This document shows, piece by piece, positions 54,196 through 62,913 of a DNA stretch of 64,000 bases. The stretch comes from Flavisolibacter longurius (GTDB taxonomy: Bacteria > Bacteroidota > Bacteroidia > Chitinophagales > Chitinophagaceae): assembly GCA_014163555.1 (NCBI GenBank), contig JACJGO010000018.1, forward strand, positions 59,162 to 123,161, in the 5' to 3' direction. Positions within the stretch are counted from its first letter, which is position 1; every line of letters begins with the position of its first letter. A model generated the notes under the pieces. It ran no database searches. It worked only from the letters and a program-made list of their open reading frames with translations, and was not told the origin of the DNA. A program made the translations under genes and the position numbers.

Positions 54196-55584
54196 TTAAA
54201 ATGCATTCTTCTCTCCCTTGAAAATATTGTAGACTGTTAAAAACATAATCTTTACATCAAGAATAAGGCTCCAATTCTCCAAGTACCAAATATCATATTC
54301 TACTCGGTTACGCATCTGTTCAACCGTCTTTGTTTCCCCTCTATAGCCGTTCACTTGAGCCCATCCGGTGATACCAGGCTTTGCAAAATGCCGTACCATA
54401 TATTCTTCAAGCAACTGAGAATAATCGTCAGTGTGTTTTAGCATATGTGGCCGCGGTCCTACCAAACTCATTTCCCCCTTTAAAACATTGATGAATTGAG
54501 GAAATTCATCAAGGCTTGTTTTGCGAATAAAACGGCCAATTTTTGTCAGACGATCATCGTTCTTAGTCGCCTGCTTGAAATTAGCGTCTTTGTTACGTTT
54601 CATGCTTCTAAACTTTAAGCATCGAAATGGCTTGTTATTTAAACCACTCCGTAATTGTGAAAAGAAAATTGGCCCAGGCGATTCCAGCCAAATCAATAAC
54701 CCCAGAATTGGCACCAACCAAGAAAGAATAAACACAATTACAAAGGCACTTACAGCTACATCCATAAGCCTCTTCTTTGTTCGATTCAGACTATCTTCCA
54801 AAGGTTCTCGCCGCATTGTAAGTACGGGTATATCTTTCATGTAATCAACATGGTAAGATCCGCTAATGAAAAAGCTAAGGTCCGGGATAAATCGGAAGCG
54901 TATACATGCTTTTTCGGCCTCTTTCATGAGCCGGTAAATGGTAAGATTATGTTCTGGAGCGATTGTCGAGTAAATTTCTTCAACATCGTACTGGTGTGCT
55001 ACCTGCATGGTGTTTTCCAACCTTGCCAAAATAGGATAGTGAGTAAGCTCGTTTACATTCTCCTCTTTTTCACAATAACCTATAATTTCTGTAAGGTTAT
55101 CTTCATCTTCAAGATAGGTGGCTAGTTTCTTTGCGGTTTCATTGTAGCCAAGAATAATGACTTTTCGGCAGAGTAACTGCTTCTCACGCATATAGTTTCG
55201 CAACATAATAAACGTGAAACGGTTTAACAATAACATAATGCCATGGCTGAGCATAACAACTACAATAAATAACCTCGAAATGGCCATATTATAGGAAAAA
55301 AACAGATAAGCCAATACCAAAACAATCCAATAGAAGTAAGCATGAATGGTGCGTCGTGAGAAATCAATGAAAGAAGCCAGTGTTTTCTCATTGTACAAAT
55401 GACCTACCCAGATAGTCAGTAACCAGGCACTATTTAGCCACAACCATAAATAGTCATACTCGGCACTATTCCAAATGATCTTATCCCTAAACAGATGTTT
55501 TGAAATAAAATAAACGGCATTTAACGTTGTAAAGTCAATCGCTACCTCATAAAACTGCAATAATCGTGAGAACCGGTTATTCAT
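54196..55584 (-). CDS. Undecaprenyl-phosphate sugar-1-phosphate transferase (WcaJ/WbaP-like)
   Basis: Membrane enzyme starting the repeat unit by moving a sugar-1-phosphate onto undecaprenyl phosphate. 462 residues from ATG 55584 (a TTG at 55593 would add three residues). Four N-terminal helices and a CoA-binding-like domain (KVIILGYNETAKKLATYLEDED) precede the catalytic bacterial sugar-transferase domain: KRLMDVAVSAFVIVFIL, GPIFFSQLRSGLNNKPFRCLKFRSM, KTSLDEFPQFINVLKGEMSLVGPRPHM and PGITGWAQVNGYRGET. It is convergent with the rest of the locus, so it is controlled separately. Confidence 0.94.
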   Translation of the reverse strand: MNNRFSRLLQFYEVAIDFTTLNAVYFISKHLFRDKIIWNSAEYDYLWLWLNSAWLLTIWVGHLYNEKTLASFIDFSRRTIHAYFYWIVLVLAYLFFSYNMAISRLFIVVVMLSHGIMLLLNRFTFIMLRNYMREKQLLCRKVIILGYNETAKKLATYLEDEDNLTEIIGYCEKEENVNELTHYPILARLENTMQVAHQYDVEEIYSTIAPEHNLTIYRLMKEAEKACIRFRFIPDLSFFISGSYHVDYMKDIPVLTMRREPLEDSLNRTKKRLMDVAVSAFVIVFILSWLVPILGLLIWLESPGPIFFSQLRSGLNNKPFRCLKFRSMKRNKDANFKQATKNDDRLTKIGRFIRKTSLDEFPQFINVLKGEMSLVGPRPHMLKHTDDYSQLLEEYMVRHFAKPGITGWAQVNGYRGETKTVEQMRNRVEYDIWYLENWSLILDVKIMFLTVYNIFKGEKNAF

Positions 55585-55807
55585 ACCTCGCAATAAAAAA
55601 TTAATATTAATTGTTTTGCAATGTCATAGTCCTGTCTCATGAAGCAAAACTTGGAAGTCAATCCTGGAAGGATTAGAATGTTTTAACAAATATCTCGAAT
55701 TATATCCGGTTTTGCAACATCTAATTGATTGGCTAATAGCGTAATAATTTACTTCTAAAATTTTACGCTCTGCCAGAATTTTATTCACGGACATGAACAG
55801 GAGGAAT
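55585..55807. other. Upstream region of the initiating sugar transferase
   Basis: About 220 bp with no gene; it should contain the promoter of the minus-strand sugar transferase gene. No convincing element was picked. Confidence 0.35.
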
Positions 55808-55846
55808 AAAAAAATCGAGCCGGAGCATTCCGACTCGATTTTTTTA
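55808..55846. terminator. Terminator of the lipoprotein/PAP2 operon
   Basis: The long stem AAATCGAG-c-CGG / CCG-a-CTCGATTT has a short loop, an A-run on one side and a T-run on the other. It can end the minus-strand operon above it and also works on the plus strand. Confidence 0.85.
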
Positions 55847-55950
55847 TTATTAAGTGGGTTCGCAGTCAAACCAATTGGTGAGCATATACTATGGCAACTG
55901 GTTCAGGGCAGTTTCATGTTTGGTCAGGTCAGACTGCTCTTATTTGGATA

Positions 55951-56352
55951 TTAAGGCATTTTGCAAATATTGCGTAGCTCTAACTCTGTAAGTGAGTCAA
56001 GCATTGCCCGGTCTGATTGCGTGGTGTATCTCTCTTGCCAAACACCTCTTAAAAATTGCAGCAACTTGTCAGAGCTGTCTTGTGACTGTTGAATCAATAA
56101 GGCTTTCTTTTGATCCAGTTGGTATTTTATCTTTTCAATAGAGTCTGGCGTTACTTTTCTTTCAACAGTTAGCTGATCAATTTCCGCATAACGTCCTGCT
56201 AAAACAAACTTTTCCTCTGTCAATTTCCGTGAAGCACATTTTATTTTGGCAATTTTGCGGGCATCTTCCACCATTTCATTGTTAGTCTCCTGCCCGCAGG
56301 ACGTAAGCGATAAAAGATATACTACAGCTAGTGCTACATCAAAAACAAACAT
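55951..56352 (-). CDS. Small lipoprotein of unknown function
   Basis: 133 residues from ATG 56352, chosen because it overlaps the upstream stop by one base (TAATG) and gives a lipoprotein signal (MFVFDVALAVVYLLSLTSCGQE, Cys at 19). The rest is helical and highly charged (EMVEDARKIAKIKCASRKLTEEKF; DSIEKIKYQLDQKKALLIQQ), likely a coiled coil in the periplasm. Family not recognised. It is translationally coupled to the PAP2/haloperoxidase-like gene, so the two proteins may work together. Confidence 0.75.
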   Translation of the reverse strand: MFVFDVALAVVYLLSLTSCGQETNNEMVEDARKIAKIKCASRKLTEEKFVLAGRYAEIDQLTVERKVTPDSIEKIKYQLDQKKALLIQQSQDSSDKLLQFLRGVWQERYTTQSDRAMLDSLTELELRNICKMP

Positions 56353-57758
56353 TACTCGGTGGGAGGCCATTCCAATAATTTATTTACGTTATGACCAATT
56401 GCTTTGCCTTGGGTCAATCCATGTTCATTGTCCTGAATGTAATGGATGCCGGCATAAAAACGTGAATTTGCACATTCCTGCGCCATTTCCTCAAAGTTGT
56501 TATAAGTACGGGGAGAAAAGCCGTATTGAATCTGTGTTCTGTCTGTAAAGCGATATTTCCCGGTGCCTTTAGCAAACATATCTGTGAAAATAATGCTAGC
56601 GGCGCCTATTTCTGCTGAGTGACCGGATATATAAGCCGGAAAAGCGGGCGTACCGATCACCGTGCTAAAATTAGGATCGATATACCTGCGAATATATGTT
56701 ACTGGTCGTAACAGGTTGAAGTCATACTTGCACTTCCAGCATGCAATAAAAGCATCCAGTTCTGCAATACCCATTTTACAGTAGGCTACAGCTGTTTTAG
56801 CAAGCGAAGCGTTCGTTTCTTCCAGAAGTTGGGTTAGAATATTGAAGGTATGGCCTGTGGGTGTACAAGTATTGAAAGGATCATCGGCCCAAAACTTAGC
56901 AATCAAAACCTGTTCCTGTGTATTATTCTTTACTTGCTGATAAACCTTGTAGGCATCCTGATAAAGCTTAGAAGAAGGGTCGGAGCTAAACGGATAACAA
57001 GGCGGCGGTTTGGTTCCGGTAATGTTGAGCGAAAGCATAGGACGGTTGTTGCCCCACAGTGGAGAAACAGGGGAAAGAGCTGGTCCCGTGGGTACCCATT
57101 TATCGGGTCCTTGTGGCAGGACGTAAGGCTTTTGAAACGGATCAAAGTAAGAGTGGTGACCGCCATCCGTTTTTGAAAATTCATACAAGGCATCAGCAAT
57201 GGCCTTTCCAAATGATTCAGAACGAGCGACGATGTCGGTAGAAACTTGCTTTGACAGGAATGACTTGTTGCTTTCTTCTAATTTTCTAATTTCCTGGAAA
57301 TTCTGGTCAGAGATATTCCCTTCAAACATATACTGCATCATCCTGGCAAGTGCAGCATTTGCGGAAATTCCCCAGCTATATTTCAGGTTCTTATCAGCAG
57401 TGGGTAAACTGCCCGAAGAAAGGCCATTCAGTTGCCCGGCCAGCGTATACCCTTTTTTTATGCCAGGGGCTGTAGCTTCATATAGCGCTAATGAAATATA
57501 ACCATAGGCACGGGAAGCTTGTGGCGGGAAAAAACCGGCCGTATTCTTTACAATCTTACAAGTAAGGTCGTAAAAAGAACGCACGAAAGCCGCATCAAAT
57601 GCATCCGCAGAAGAACCATTGGTTGATCGCTGTACAGAAGCTTTGCTTACATCGGGAGTTGCCGGGTTAGGGTTTAAATCTTCTTTGCTGCATCCCCAAA
57701 AAAGCAGCAAGGAAACCATGGCGGCAACATAATAGCCGGGAAGGGTGATTTTACGCAT
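56352..57758 (-). CDS. Vanadium-dependent haloperoxidase / PAP2-superfamily lipoprotein
   Basis: 468 residues. Lipoprotein signal with LLLFWGCSKED (Cys at 23). The PAP2-type anion site is present: Lys and Arg in KYDFNLLRPVTYIRR (about 338-352), SGHS (about 378-381) and, after a spacer, RFYAGIHYIQDNEHGLTQGKAIG with Arg, His and further contacts. The same fold serves vanadate-dependent haloperoxidases and acid phosphatases; sequence alone does not separate them here. PAFPAYISGHSAEIGAA is the strongest match. First gene of a two-gene operon. Confidence 0.9.
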   Translation of the reverse strand: MRKITLPGYYVAAMVSLLLFWGCSKEDLNPNPATPDVSKASVQRSTNGSSADAFDAAFVRSFYDLTCKIVKNTAGFFPPQASRAYGYISLALYEATAPGIKKGYTLAGQLNGLSSGSLPTADKNLKYSWGISANAALARMMQYMFEGNISDQNFQEIRKLEESNKSFLSKQVSTDIVARSESFGKAIADALYEFSKTDGGHHSYFDPFQKPYVLPQGPDKWVPTGPALSPVSPLWGNNRPMLSLNITGTKPPPCYPFSSDPSSKLYQDAYKVYQQVKNNTQEQVLIAKFWADDPFNTCTPTGHTFNILTQLLEETNASLAKTAVAYCKMGIAELDAFIACWKCKYDFNLLRPVTYIRRYIDPNFSTVIGTPAFPAYISGHSAEIGAASIIFTDMFAKGTGKYRFTDRTQIQYGFSPRTYNNFEEMAQECANSRFYAGIHYIQDNEHGLTQGKAIGHNVNKLLEWPPTE

Positions 57759-58432
57759 AAAGTTTTGATTTTATTCGAATAGTGTCTACAAAAGGATACG
57801 AATCTTTTGTTGGTTAATTAAAACCACAGGATTGGACAAAACGACTTATAGTGTAACAATGAATACAACCATTATAAAGTAGGTCTATTGGAATTGCTTG
57901 TCAAGTTTTGGTTCTATTGGAAAGTCGCGATGATAAAAGTAATATAAACATGCGAATTTGCAAACTATCAATATAGCAATTGTCCGAAAGCGTCTAATCA
58001 CATTTTTAGGGTCACGCAAGCAGTTTTTTAGAATTTGAGAAAGCTAAAGGAAGCACAACTTGGATTTCATAATAAAAAGCCTCGTCACTGGCAATTTTTG
58101 TCATTTCATTCGTATGAAAGATTGAATACATAATATTAGCGTTGAAATAAAAAATTGATTATCAATTATTTGTCAGCAATTCTTAGCTGATAATGATTTC
58201 AATTTTGACGATGTGGTATTTTTTAGCCTTCAAGCTTTCCTTCAAGCAACGTATCAGGATTACTCACTCTTAATTTTTTTGGCTGTACCGGAATTCCGCA
58301 GAAATTTTACTGCTTAATTTCACTTAGCGGTATTGGGCATGTCACTAAACATTTTTGCAAAGCAAGTCAATAAGAAATTGACTTATAAATCAGGAACACA
58401 GACTGAGGAGTTTCATTTTCCCAGATTGTTTA
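57759..58432. other. Intergenic region, no gene seen
   Basis: About 670 bp, AT-rich, between the PAP2 gene and the decayed IS. It must contain the promoter of the PAP2 operon; the sequence TATCCTTTTG on the minus strand about 47 nt above the start is a near match to TAnnTTTG. No other structure is recognised. Confidence 0.4.
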
Positions 58433-59256
58433 GAAGTGGTTTCATAAATGGAAATAGGATTTTAGGAAGATCATTGTACATGCTAATAGTACAACGGCTT
58501 TGATGTTTTGTTCTTTGTTTTCATGGCGGACGATGCAGCGTCTGTAGTCGAACAGCCAGGCAAAGAACCGCTCTACTTTCCATCTTCGTTTATAGCGCCG
58601 GAGCTTTCGCCATCTTGTGTCTTTGGTTTGCTTCGATTGGTTCTGTGCGGTGCAATCATTTCGACACCCATTTCTGCCAGCCGCTCATCCAAAGGGTCGC
58701 TGTTGTAGGCTCTGTCGCCAATAAGTTTTTCGGGTAATCCTTCAACAAATCTGTCCGCCAGGGTCTTTTCTACTAAGGCAACTTCATGAGGGCTTGCAGA
58801 TTCGATCCCGACAGATAAAACACCACCACCAGCGTCCGTGACCCACATGATCTTACAGCCTTTACCGCGCTTAGTCTTTCCCACAAGTAGCCCCCTTTTT
58901 TCGCCAGCGAAAACGTGCCATCGATGAAACATTCACTCATGTCAATGCCGCCTCTTTCCTGCAGGTCATGAGCTGGCGCTTCGATCACCTTGTCAAAGGT
59001 GCCATCCTCCACCCACTGCTGAAAACGTCTATGGCAGGTCTGATACGGGGGATACTCCTTTGGCAAATCCCGCCAGCGGGCACCTGTCTTCACGATCTAA
59101 AGAATGCCCTCCAGCACTTCTCGTTTGTCCCTCCAGGGCCGGCCCTTACCATCGCTTTTAACAGGACCATCGGGAACAAGATCCTTGACCTTTTCCCGTT
59201 GCTTGTCTGTCAATCGCATCCCACAAAGCTACACCACCCATTTATGAGACCACTTC
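58433..59256 (-). mobile_element. Degenerate IS5-family element (IS427-like ends)
   Basis: About 824 bp bounded by inverted ends: left TAGAAGTGGTTTCATAAATGG (58431-58451) and right, read on the minus strand, the same with one change (59238-59258; 20 of 21 match). The outermost TA on both sides can be a 2-bp target duplication, which fits the IS427 subgroup. The transposase inside carries three disabling changes (see the pseudogene), so the element is dead but can still be mobilised in trans in principle. Confidence 0.85.
58442..59219 (-). pseudogene. IS5-family transposase with one nonsense and two frameshift mutations
   Basis: Read from ATG 59219 the protein begins MRLTDKQREKVKDLVPDGPV and reaches EVLEGIL, where a TAG replaces the Trp codon expected before IVKTGARWRDLP (near 59099). 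The frame goes on with PKEYPPYQTCHRRFQQWVEDGTF and SECFIDGTFSLAKKGG, then shifts at a C/T-rich run near 58884-58900 to LLVGKTKRGKGCKIMWVTD and DRAYNSDPLDE. A second shift near 58614 leads to RRYKRRWKVERFFAWLFDYRR, ending at 58442. Joined together they give a complete DDE transposase of about 257 residues, so the gene is broken rather than partial. Confidence 0.88.
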
Positions 59257-59719
59257 TAGTTTAATGCATTGCGGTATAATTTAATAAGACCAATTGTTCT
59301 CGGTAACCAATGTCGGTCCTTGAATTAGTAATTTATCTCGCCGTAAAATAGTAGGATTCACAACAGTGAATTGAAAAATTACGTCATGAAAAAGGATGAA
59401 TCGAGCAAGTTTACTCAATTCTAAAAATTTCTCTTTTGATTATTAGAAAGCAACAAATGTTGTGTCTACATTTATGCTCCTATAATAAATTCAAGCACCA
59501 ATACCTATCCTATGAATAAAAGCAGCAATCTTAATGTTTGTATTTCTTCCCACACAATGAAGTTTCAAATTTTTACGCCAAGTTCTATATGAACTAATTT
59601 GAACTATCTGCTATTGTTTATGTAATTGTACTTGAATCCACCTCAATAGCATTTATCCTACTCCCTTACCAATACGGAATAAGCCAATCTTATTTAGAAA
59701 CCGCAATCCGTGAACCGCT
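59257..59719. other. Intergenic region between the IS remnant and the beta-helix gene
   Basis: About 460 bp of AT-rich sequence. Only a 26-codon ORF near 59512 is present and it has no support. No clear promoter motif was found. Confidence 0.45.
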
Positions 59720-62710
59720 ATGAAAACCCTATTCGTATTCCTATGTGCTATTTTTAGCTTTAAAGCTTTTTCAAAAAGCTACTATTTCTCAACCACTGGC
59801 GATGATTCCCGTTCTTCAGTGGAAGCGCAAAGTCAACTTACCCCCTGGAAATCTATTCAGAAATTGAATAGTATATTCTCACTACTGAAACCAGGTGATT
59901 CTATTCTTTTTAAAAGAGGTGATGTATTTTATGGATCAATTAATGTAGGATTATCAGGAACCACTGATGCGCCGATTGTTTTTAGCAGTTACGGTACAGG
60001 AGAACGTCCAATAATCACTGGTTTTAGTACACTCTCTGGTTGGAAATCCGCTGGTGGAAATAGTGCCATTTGGGAAGCTGTATTGCCAGCTCCAGTTTCG
60101 GCAGTTAACCTAGTTGCCATCGATGGTGTCTCAAAAGCCATGGGTCGTTATCCCAACTATTCTGATCCAAATAAGGGGTATCTCTCAATCAAGTCACATA
60201 TTGGTTCAACGCAAATAAATGACGCAGCCTTATCATCTGTACCTAACTTTACAAACGGTGAGCTAGTTATACGAAAAAATAGGTGGGAAATTGAACGGGG
60301 CGTTATTTCGCAGCATAGTGGTCCAGCCATAACCTACAACACGCCAACTAACTTTGAGCCAGCGAACGATTTCGGATTTTTTATCCAGAATCATCTTGGT
60401 ACGCTTGATCAAAAAGGAGAATGGTATTTTGAAGGAAGCACTAACAAATTATTTTTATTCTTTGGGGCCACAAATCCTTCTATTTCTGTTGTAAAGGCAA
60501 CCACTATCGATAATGTGGTCGTGCTCCAAGGAAGGAATAATATTACATTTGAAAATCTCTCCTTTCAGGGCGCAAATTCCCGAATGTTTTTAATTCAGCA
60601 TGCCAGCAATATATCAATCAAAGATTGCTCTGTTCTTTTTTCAGGTTTTGATGCGTTTTATACTGAGAATGCAAGTGGTTTTGCCATCCAAAATACGACG
60701 ATAGAAAATGCTAACAACGGTGCTATTATTTGTTATAGCTGTCGTGATACATACATCGTTAAGAATGATGTAAGGAATGTGGGTGTACATCCAGGAATGG
60801 CCAAGCCACAAGGACTTTATACTGCCATTAGCGTTATTGGATCAAATCATACAGTGGCTTATAATAATATAGATAGTGTTGGTTATGTGGCAATTGATTT
60901 TATGGGTGACTCTGTGCTGATAAAAAACAATTTTATTAATCAATTTGGTTTCGTAAAAGATGACGGGGGAGGTATTTATACGTGGAATGGTTTTAGCCCC
61001 CTGCGTAAGTATACAAACCGCAAAGTTGTTGGGAATATTATTTTAAATGGAATTGGGGCCGGTGCCGGTACTAACTCTCCTGGATATGCTCCGATGCATG
61101 GGATTTACTTAGATGATAAAACAGGCGACGTTGAGGTTGGCGACAATACTGTTGCTAACTGCGGGCTTAGTGGTATTTATATTCACAACTCATACAATCT
61201 TTCTGTTCAAAACAATACGCTTTATAATAACGAAAAACAACTGATTCTTACAAGCGACGAATATTCTGGAGGTGTATTGATCAGAAACATAGTAGCAAAA
61301 AACAATATTCTTTTCTCCAAATCTTCAAATCAGCATGTTGCATACTCAGTAAGCGATAATAATGATTTGGCTGAAATGGGTGTATTTGATAGGAATTATT
61401 ATTGCCGCCCCGCAGATGAGAATTTTATATTCTATACTTCCTATCAACAGAACAATACGCGAATTAGCAGCGAAAAAAGCTTGCCGCAATGGCAAAACTT
61501 ATTAAATCAGGACTTAAATTCAAAACGAACTCCCTTTGTTAATCCTTCCTATATCATCAATTCTCTAAGTCATGAGAAATTCAAAAATGAGTATTTTGAA
61601 GGCAATGTTGATGGCATGAGCGTATGGTCGCAAGACAACAATTTTACAGCCTCATTCGTAAATAATAAAATCAGTGACGGTACACTGCAACTCACTTTTT
61701 CAAGATTAACAAATACTACAAGTGCTGCCTATGCGATTTTTTATATTGGATCAATCGAAGCCGGAAAGAGTTACCGACTGAAATTTGATTTGTTAAGCGG
61801 TGTGGCGGGTAAGTATGGAAAGGCATTCCTTAGAAGGGTAGGTGAGCCTTACAATACCATAAGTAATGTAGAATATATAAATCTTACAGATACTATTAGT
61901 CGGAAACAATATATTTTCACTGCAAATGCCACAGAAGGAAATGCTTGCATCGTATTGGAGTTTACTGAACAAAGCCAGCCAATATGGATAGATAATTTCC
62001 AATTGAATGAGGCCAATATAAGTCCTGTTACGCCTGACAAATACGTACAATTCGTTTACAATCCAACCAACTCTCCTGTTACCTATTCTCTGGATGCTCT
62101 GTATTCTGACATGAAAGGTAATTGGTATAATGGGTTTATTCATCTTCAACCATACACTTCTGCCGTTTTGATGAAGCCATACGGTATTACATTACCCTTT
62201 TATTTCGCTGAATTTAAATCAATGTTTCAGCAAAATAAAAGTGCTCTCAAATGGACTGTTGTAAATGAAGATCAAATCCAAGAGTATGAAATTTTAGGAA
62301 GTGTTGATGGATTAAACTTTACTGTAATACGTAGATTGAGTGCGAGTCGAATGGGCTCTTATAATTTTGATTCTGAGCTGGATAATTCACTTTATTATCG
62401 CATTAAAGCGATTGATAAAACAGGCGAAAAGTATATTAGTAAAACGATAAAAGTCACCCGCACAAAACGTTTGGACTTTTCAATTATCAATCCAGCAACT
62501 AATGTTTTAGATATTATAGGGTCCGAAGTTTTGAAAGAAAATGGACAGCTTTCCATTTATACTTTATCAGGAAATCTTGTAAAATCACTCCCATTTCACT
62601 CATTTGATAAAAAAATTTCAGTAGATATATCAAAATTACCGGCAGGGACATATTTAGCTAATATCCAATGCGATAACCTTAATGGTAGTCAATTTTTTCT
62701 AAAAAATTAA
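59720..62710 (+). CDS. Secreted parallel beta-helix protein with T9SS C-terminal sorting domain
   Basis: 996 residues with a signal peptide (MKTLFVFLCAIFSFKAFS). Residues about 20-110 (YYFSTTGDDSRSSVEAQSQLTPWKSIQKLN ... DSILFKRGDVFYGSI) are the opening found in right-handed beta-helix proteins; repeated coils follow (ENLSFQGANSRMFLIQHASNISIKDCSVLF; VVGNIILNGIGAG; VQNNTLYNNEKQ). A carbohydrate-binding-like module lies around 630-760 (FEGNVDGMSVWSQDNNF; IWIDNFQLNEA). The tail is a type IX sorting domain (LDFSIINPATNVLDIIG; GTYLANIQCDNLNGSQFFLKN). Possibly a polysaccharide lyase, but no active site is identified. Confidence 0.85.
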   Translation: MKTLFVFLCAIFSFKAFSKSYYFSTTGDDSRSSVEAQSQLTPWKSIQKLNSIFSLLKPGDSILFKRGDVFYGSINVGLSGTTDAPIVFSSYGTGERPIITGFSTLSGWKSAGGNSAIWEAVLPAPVSAVNLVAIDGVSKAMGRYPNYSDPNKGYLSIKSHIGSTQINDAALSSVPNFTNGELVIRKNRWEIERGVISQHSGPAITYNTPTNFEPANDFGFFIQNHLGTLDQKGEWYFEGSTNKLFLFFGATNPSISVVKATTIDNVVVLQGRNNITFENLSFQGANSRMFLIQHASNISIKDCSVLFSGFDAFYTENASGFAIQNTTIENANNGAIICYSCRDTYIVKNDVRNVGVHPGMAKPQGLYTAISVIGSNHTVAYNNIDSVGYVAIDFMGDSVLIKNNFINQFGFVKDDGGGIYTWNGFSPLRKYTNRKVVGNIILNGIGAGAGTNSPGYAPMHGIYLDDKTGDVEVGDNTVANCGLSGIYIHNSYNLSVQNNTLYNNEKQLILTSDEYSGGVLIRNIVAKNNILFSKSSNQHVAYSVSDNNDLAEMGVFDRNYYCRPADENFIFYTSYQQNNTRISSEKSLPQWQNLLNQDLNSKRTPFVNPSYIINSLSHEKFKNEYFEGNVDGMSVWSQDNNFTASFVNNKISDGTLQLTFSRLTNTTSAAYAIFYIGSIEAGKSYRLKFDLLSGVAGKYGKAFLRRVGEPYNTISNVEYINLTDTISRKQYIFTANATEGNACIVLEFTEQSQPIWIDNFQLNEANISPVTPDKYVQFVYNPTNSPVTYSLDALYSDMKGNWYNGFIHLQPYTSAVLMKPYGITLPFYFAEFKSMFQQNKSALKWTVVNEDQIQEYEILGSVDGLNFTVIRRLSASRMGSYNFDSELDNSLYYRIKAIDKTGEKYISKTIKVTRTKRLDFSIINPATNVLDIIGSEVLKENGQLSIYTLSGNLVKSLPFHSFDKKISVDISKLPAGTYLANIQCDNLNGSQFFLKN

Positions 62711-62752
62711 CGACAAAAGCTAGGATTTCAAAGAAAAAATGTGGAAAAAAGA

Positions 62753-62781
62753 TTGAAAAGGGGGGCATTCCCTTACTTTTG
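62753..62781 (+). promoter_or_regulatory. Promoter of the PA14-repeat gene
   Basis: TTG (62753-62755), 18 nt, TACTTTTG (62774-62781) fits the Bacteroidota promoter pattern and gives a leader of about 130 nt. The leader carries TGTGGAAAA-like sequences. Confidence 0.5.
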
Positions 62782-62913
62782 GTGTGAGTAATTGCGTAAG
62801 CCTAGTGGAAAAACTTGCCGTCGATGTGGAAAACTATGTTTTTGGCATATTTTTTGCAAATCTTGCGCATTCTTTTCACACCTTTTAAAATCTAGTAAAC
62901 CCCACACTTTCTT

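Noticed and set aside
59512..59592. A 26-codon ORF upstream of the beta-helix gene.
   Set aside because: No start signal, no hydrophobic or family character, and ORFs of that size are expected by chance.
62739..62835. Replication origin or DnaA-box cluster.
   Set aside because: Matches are imperfect, there is no AT-rich unwinding region with strict boxes, and no dnaA, dnaN or gidA gene is nearby.
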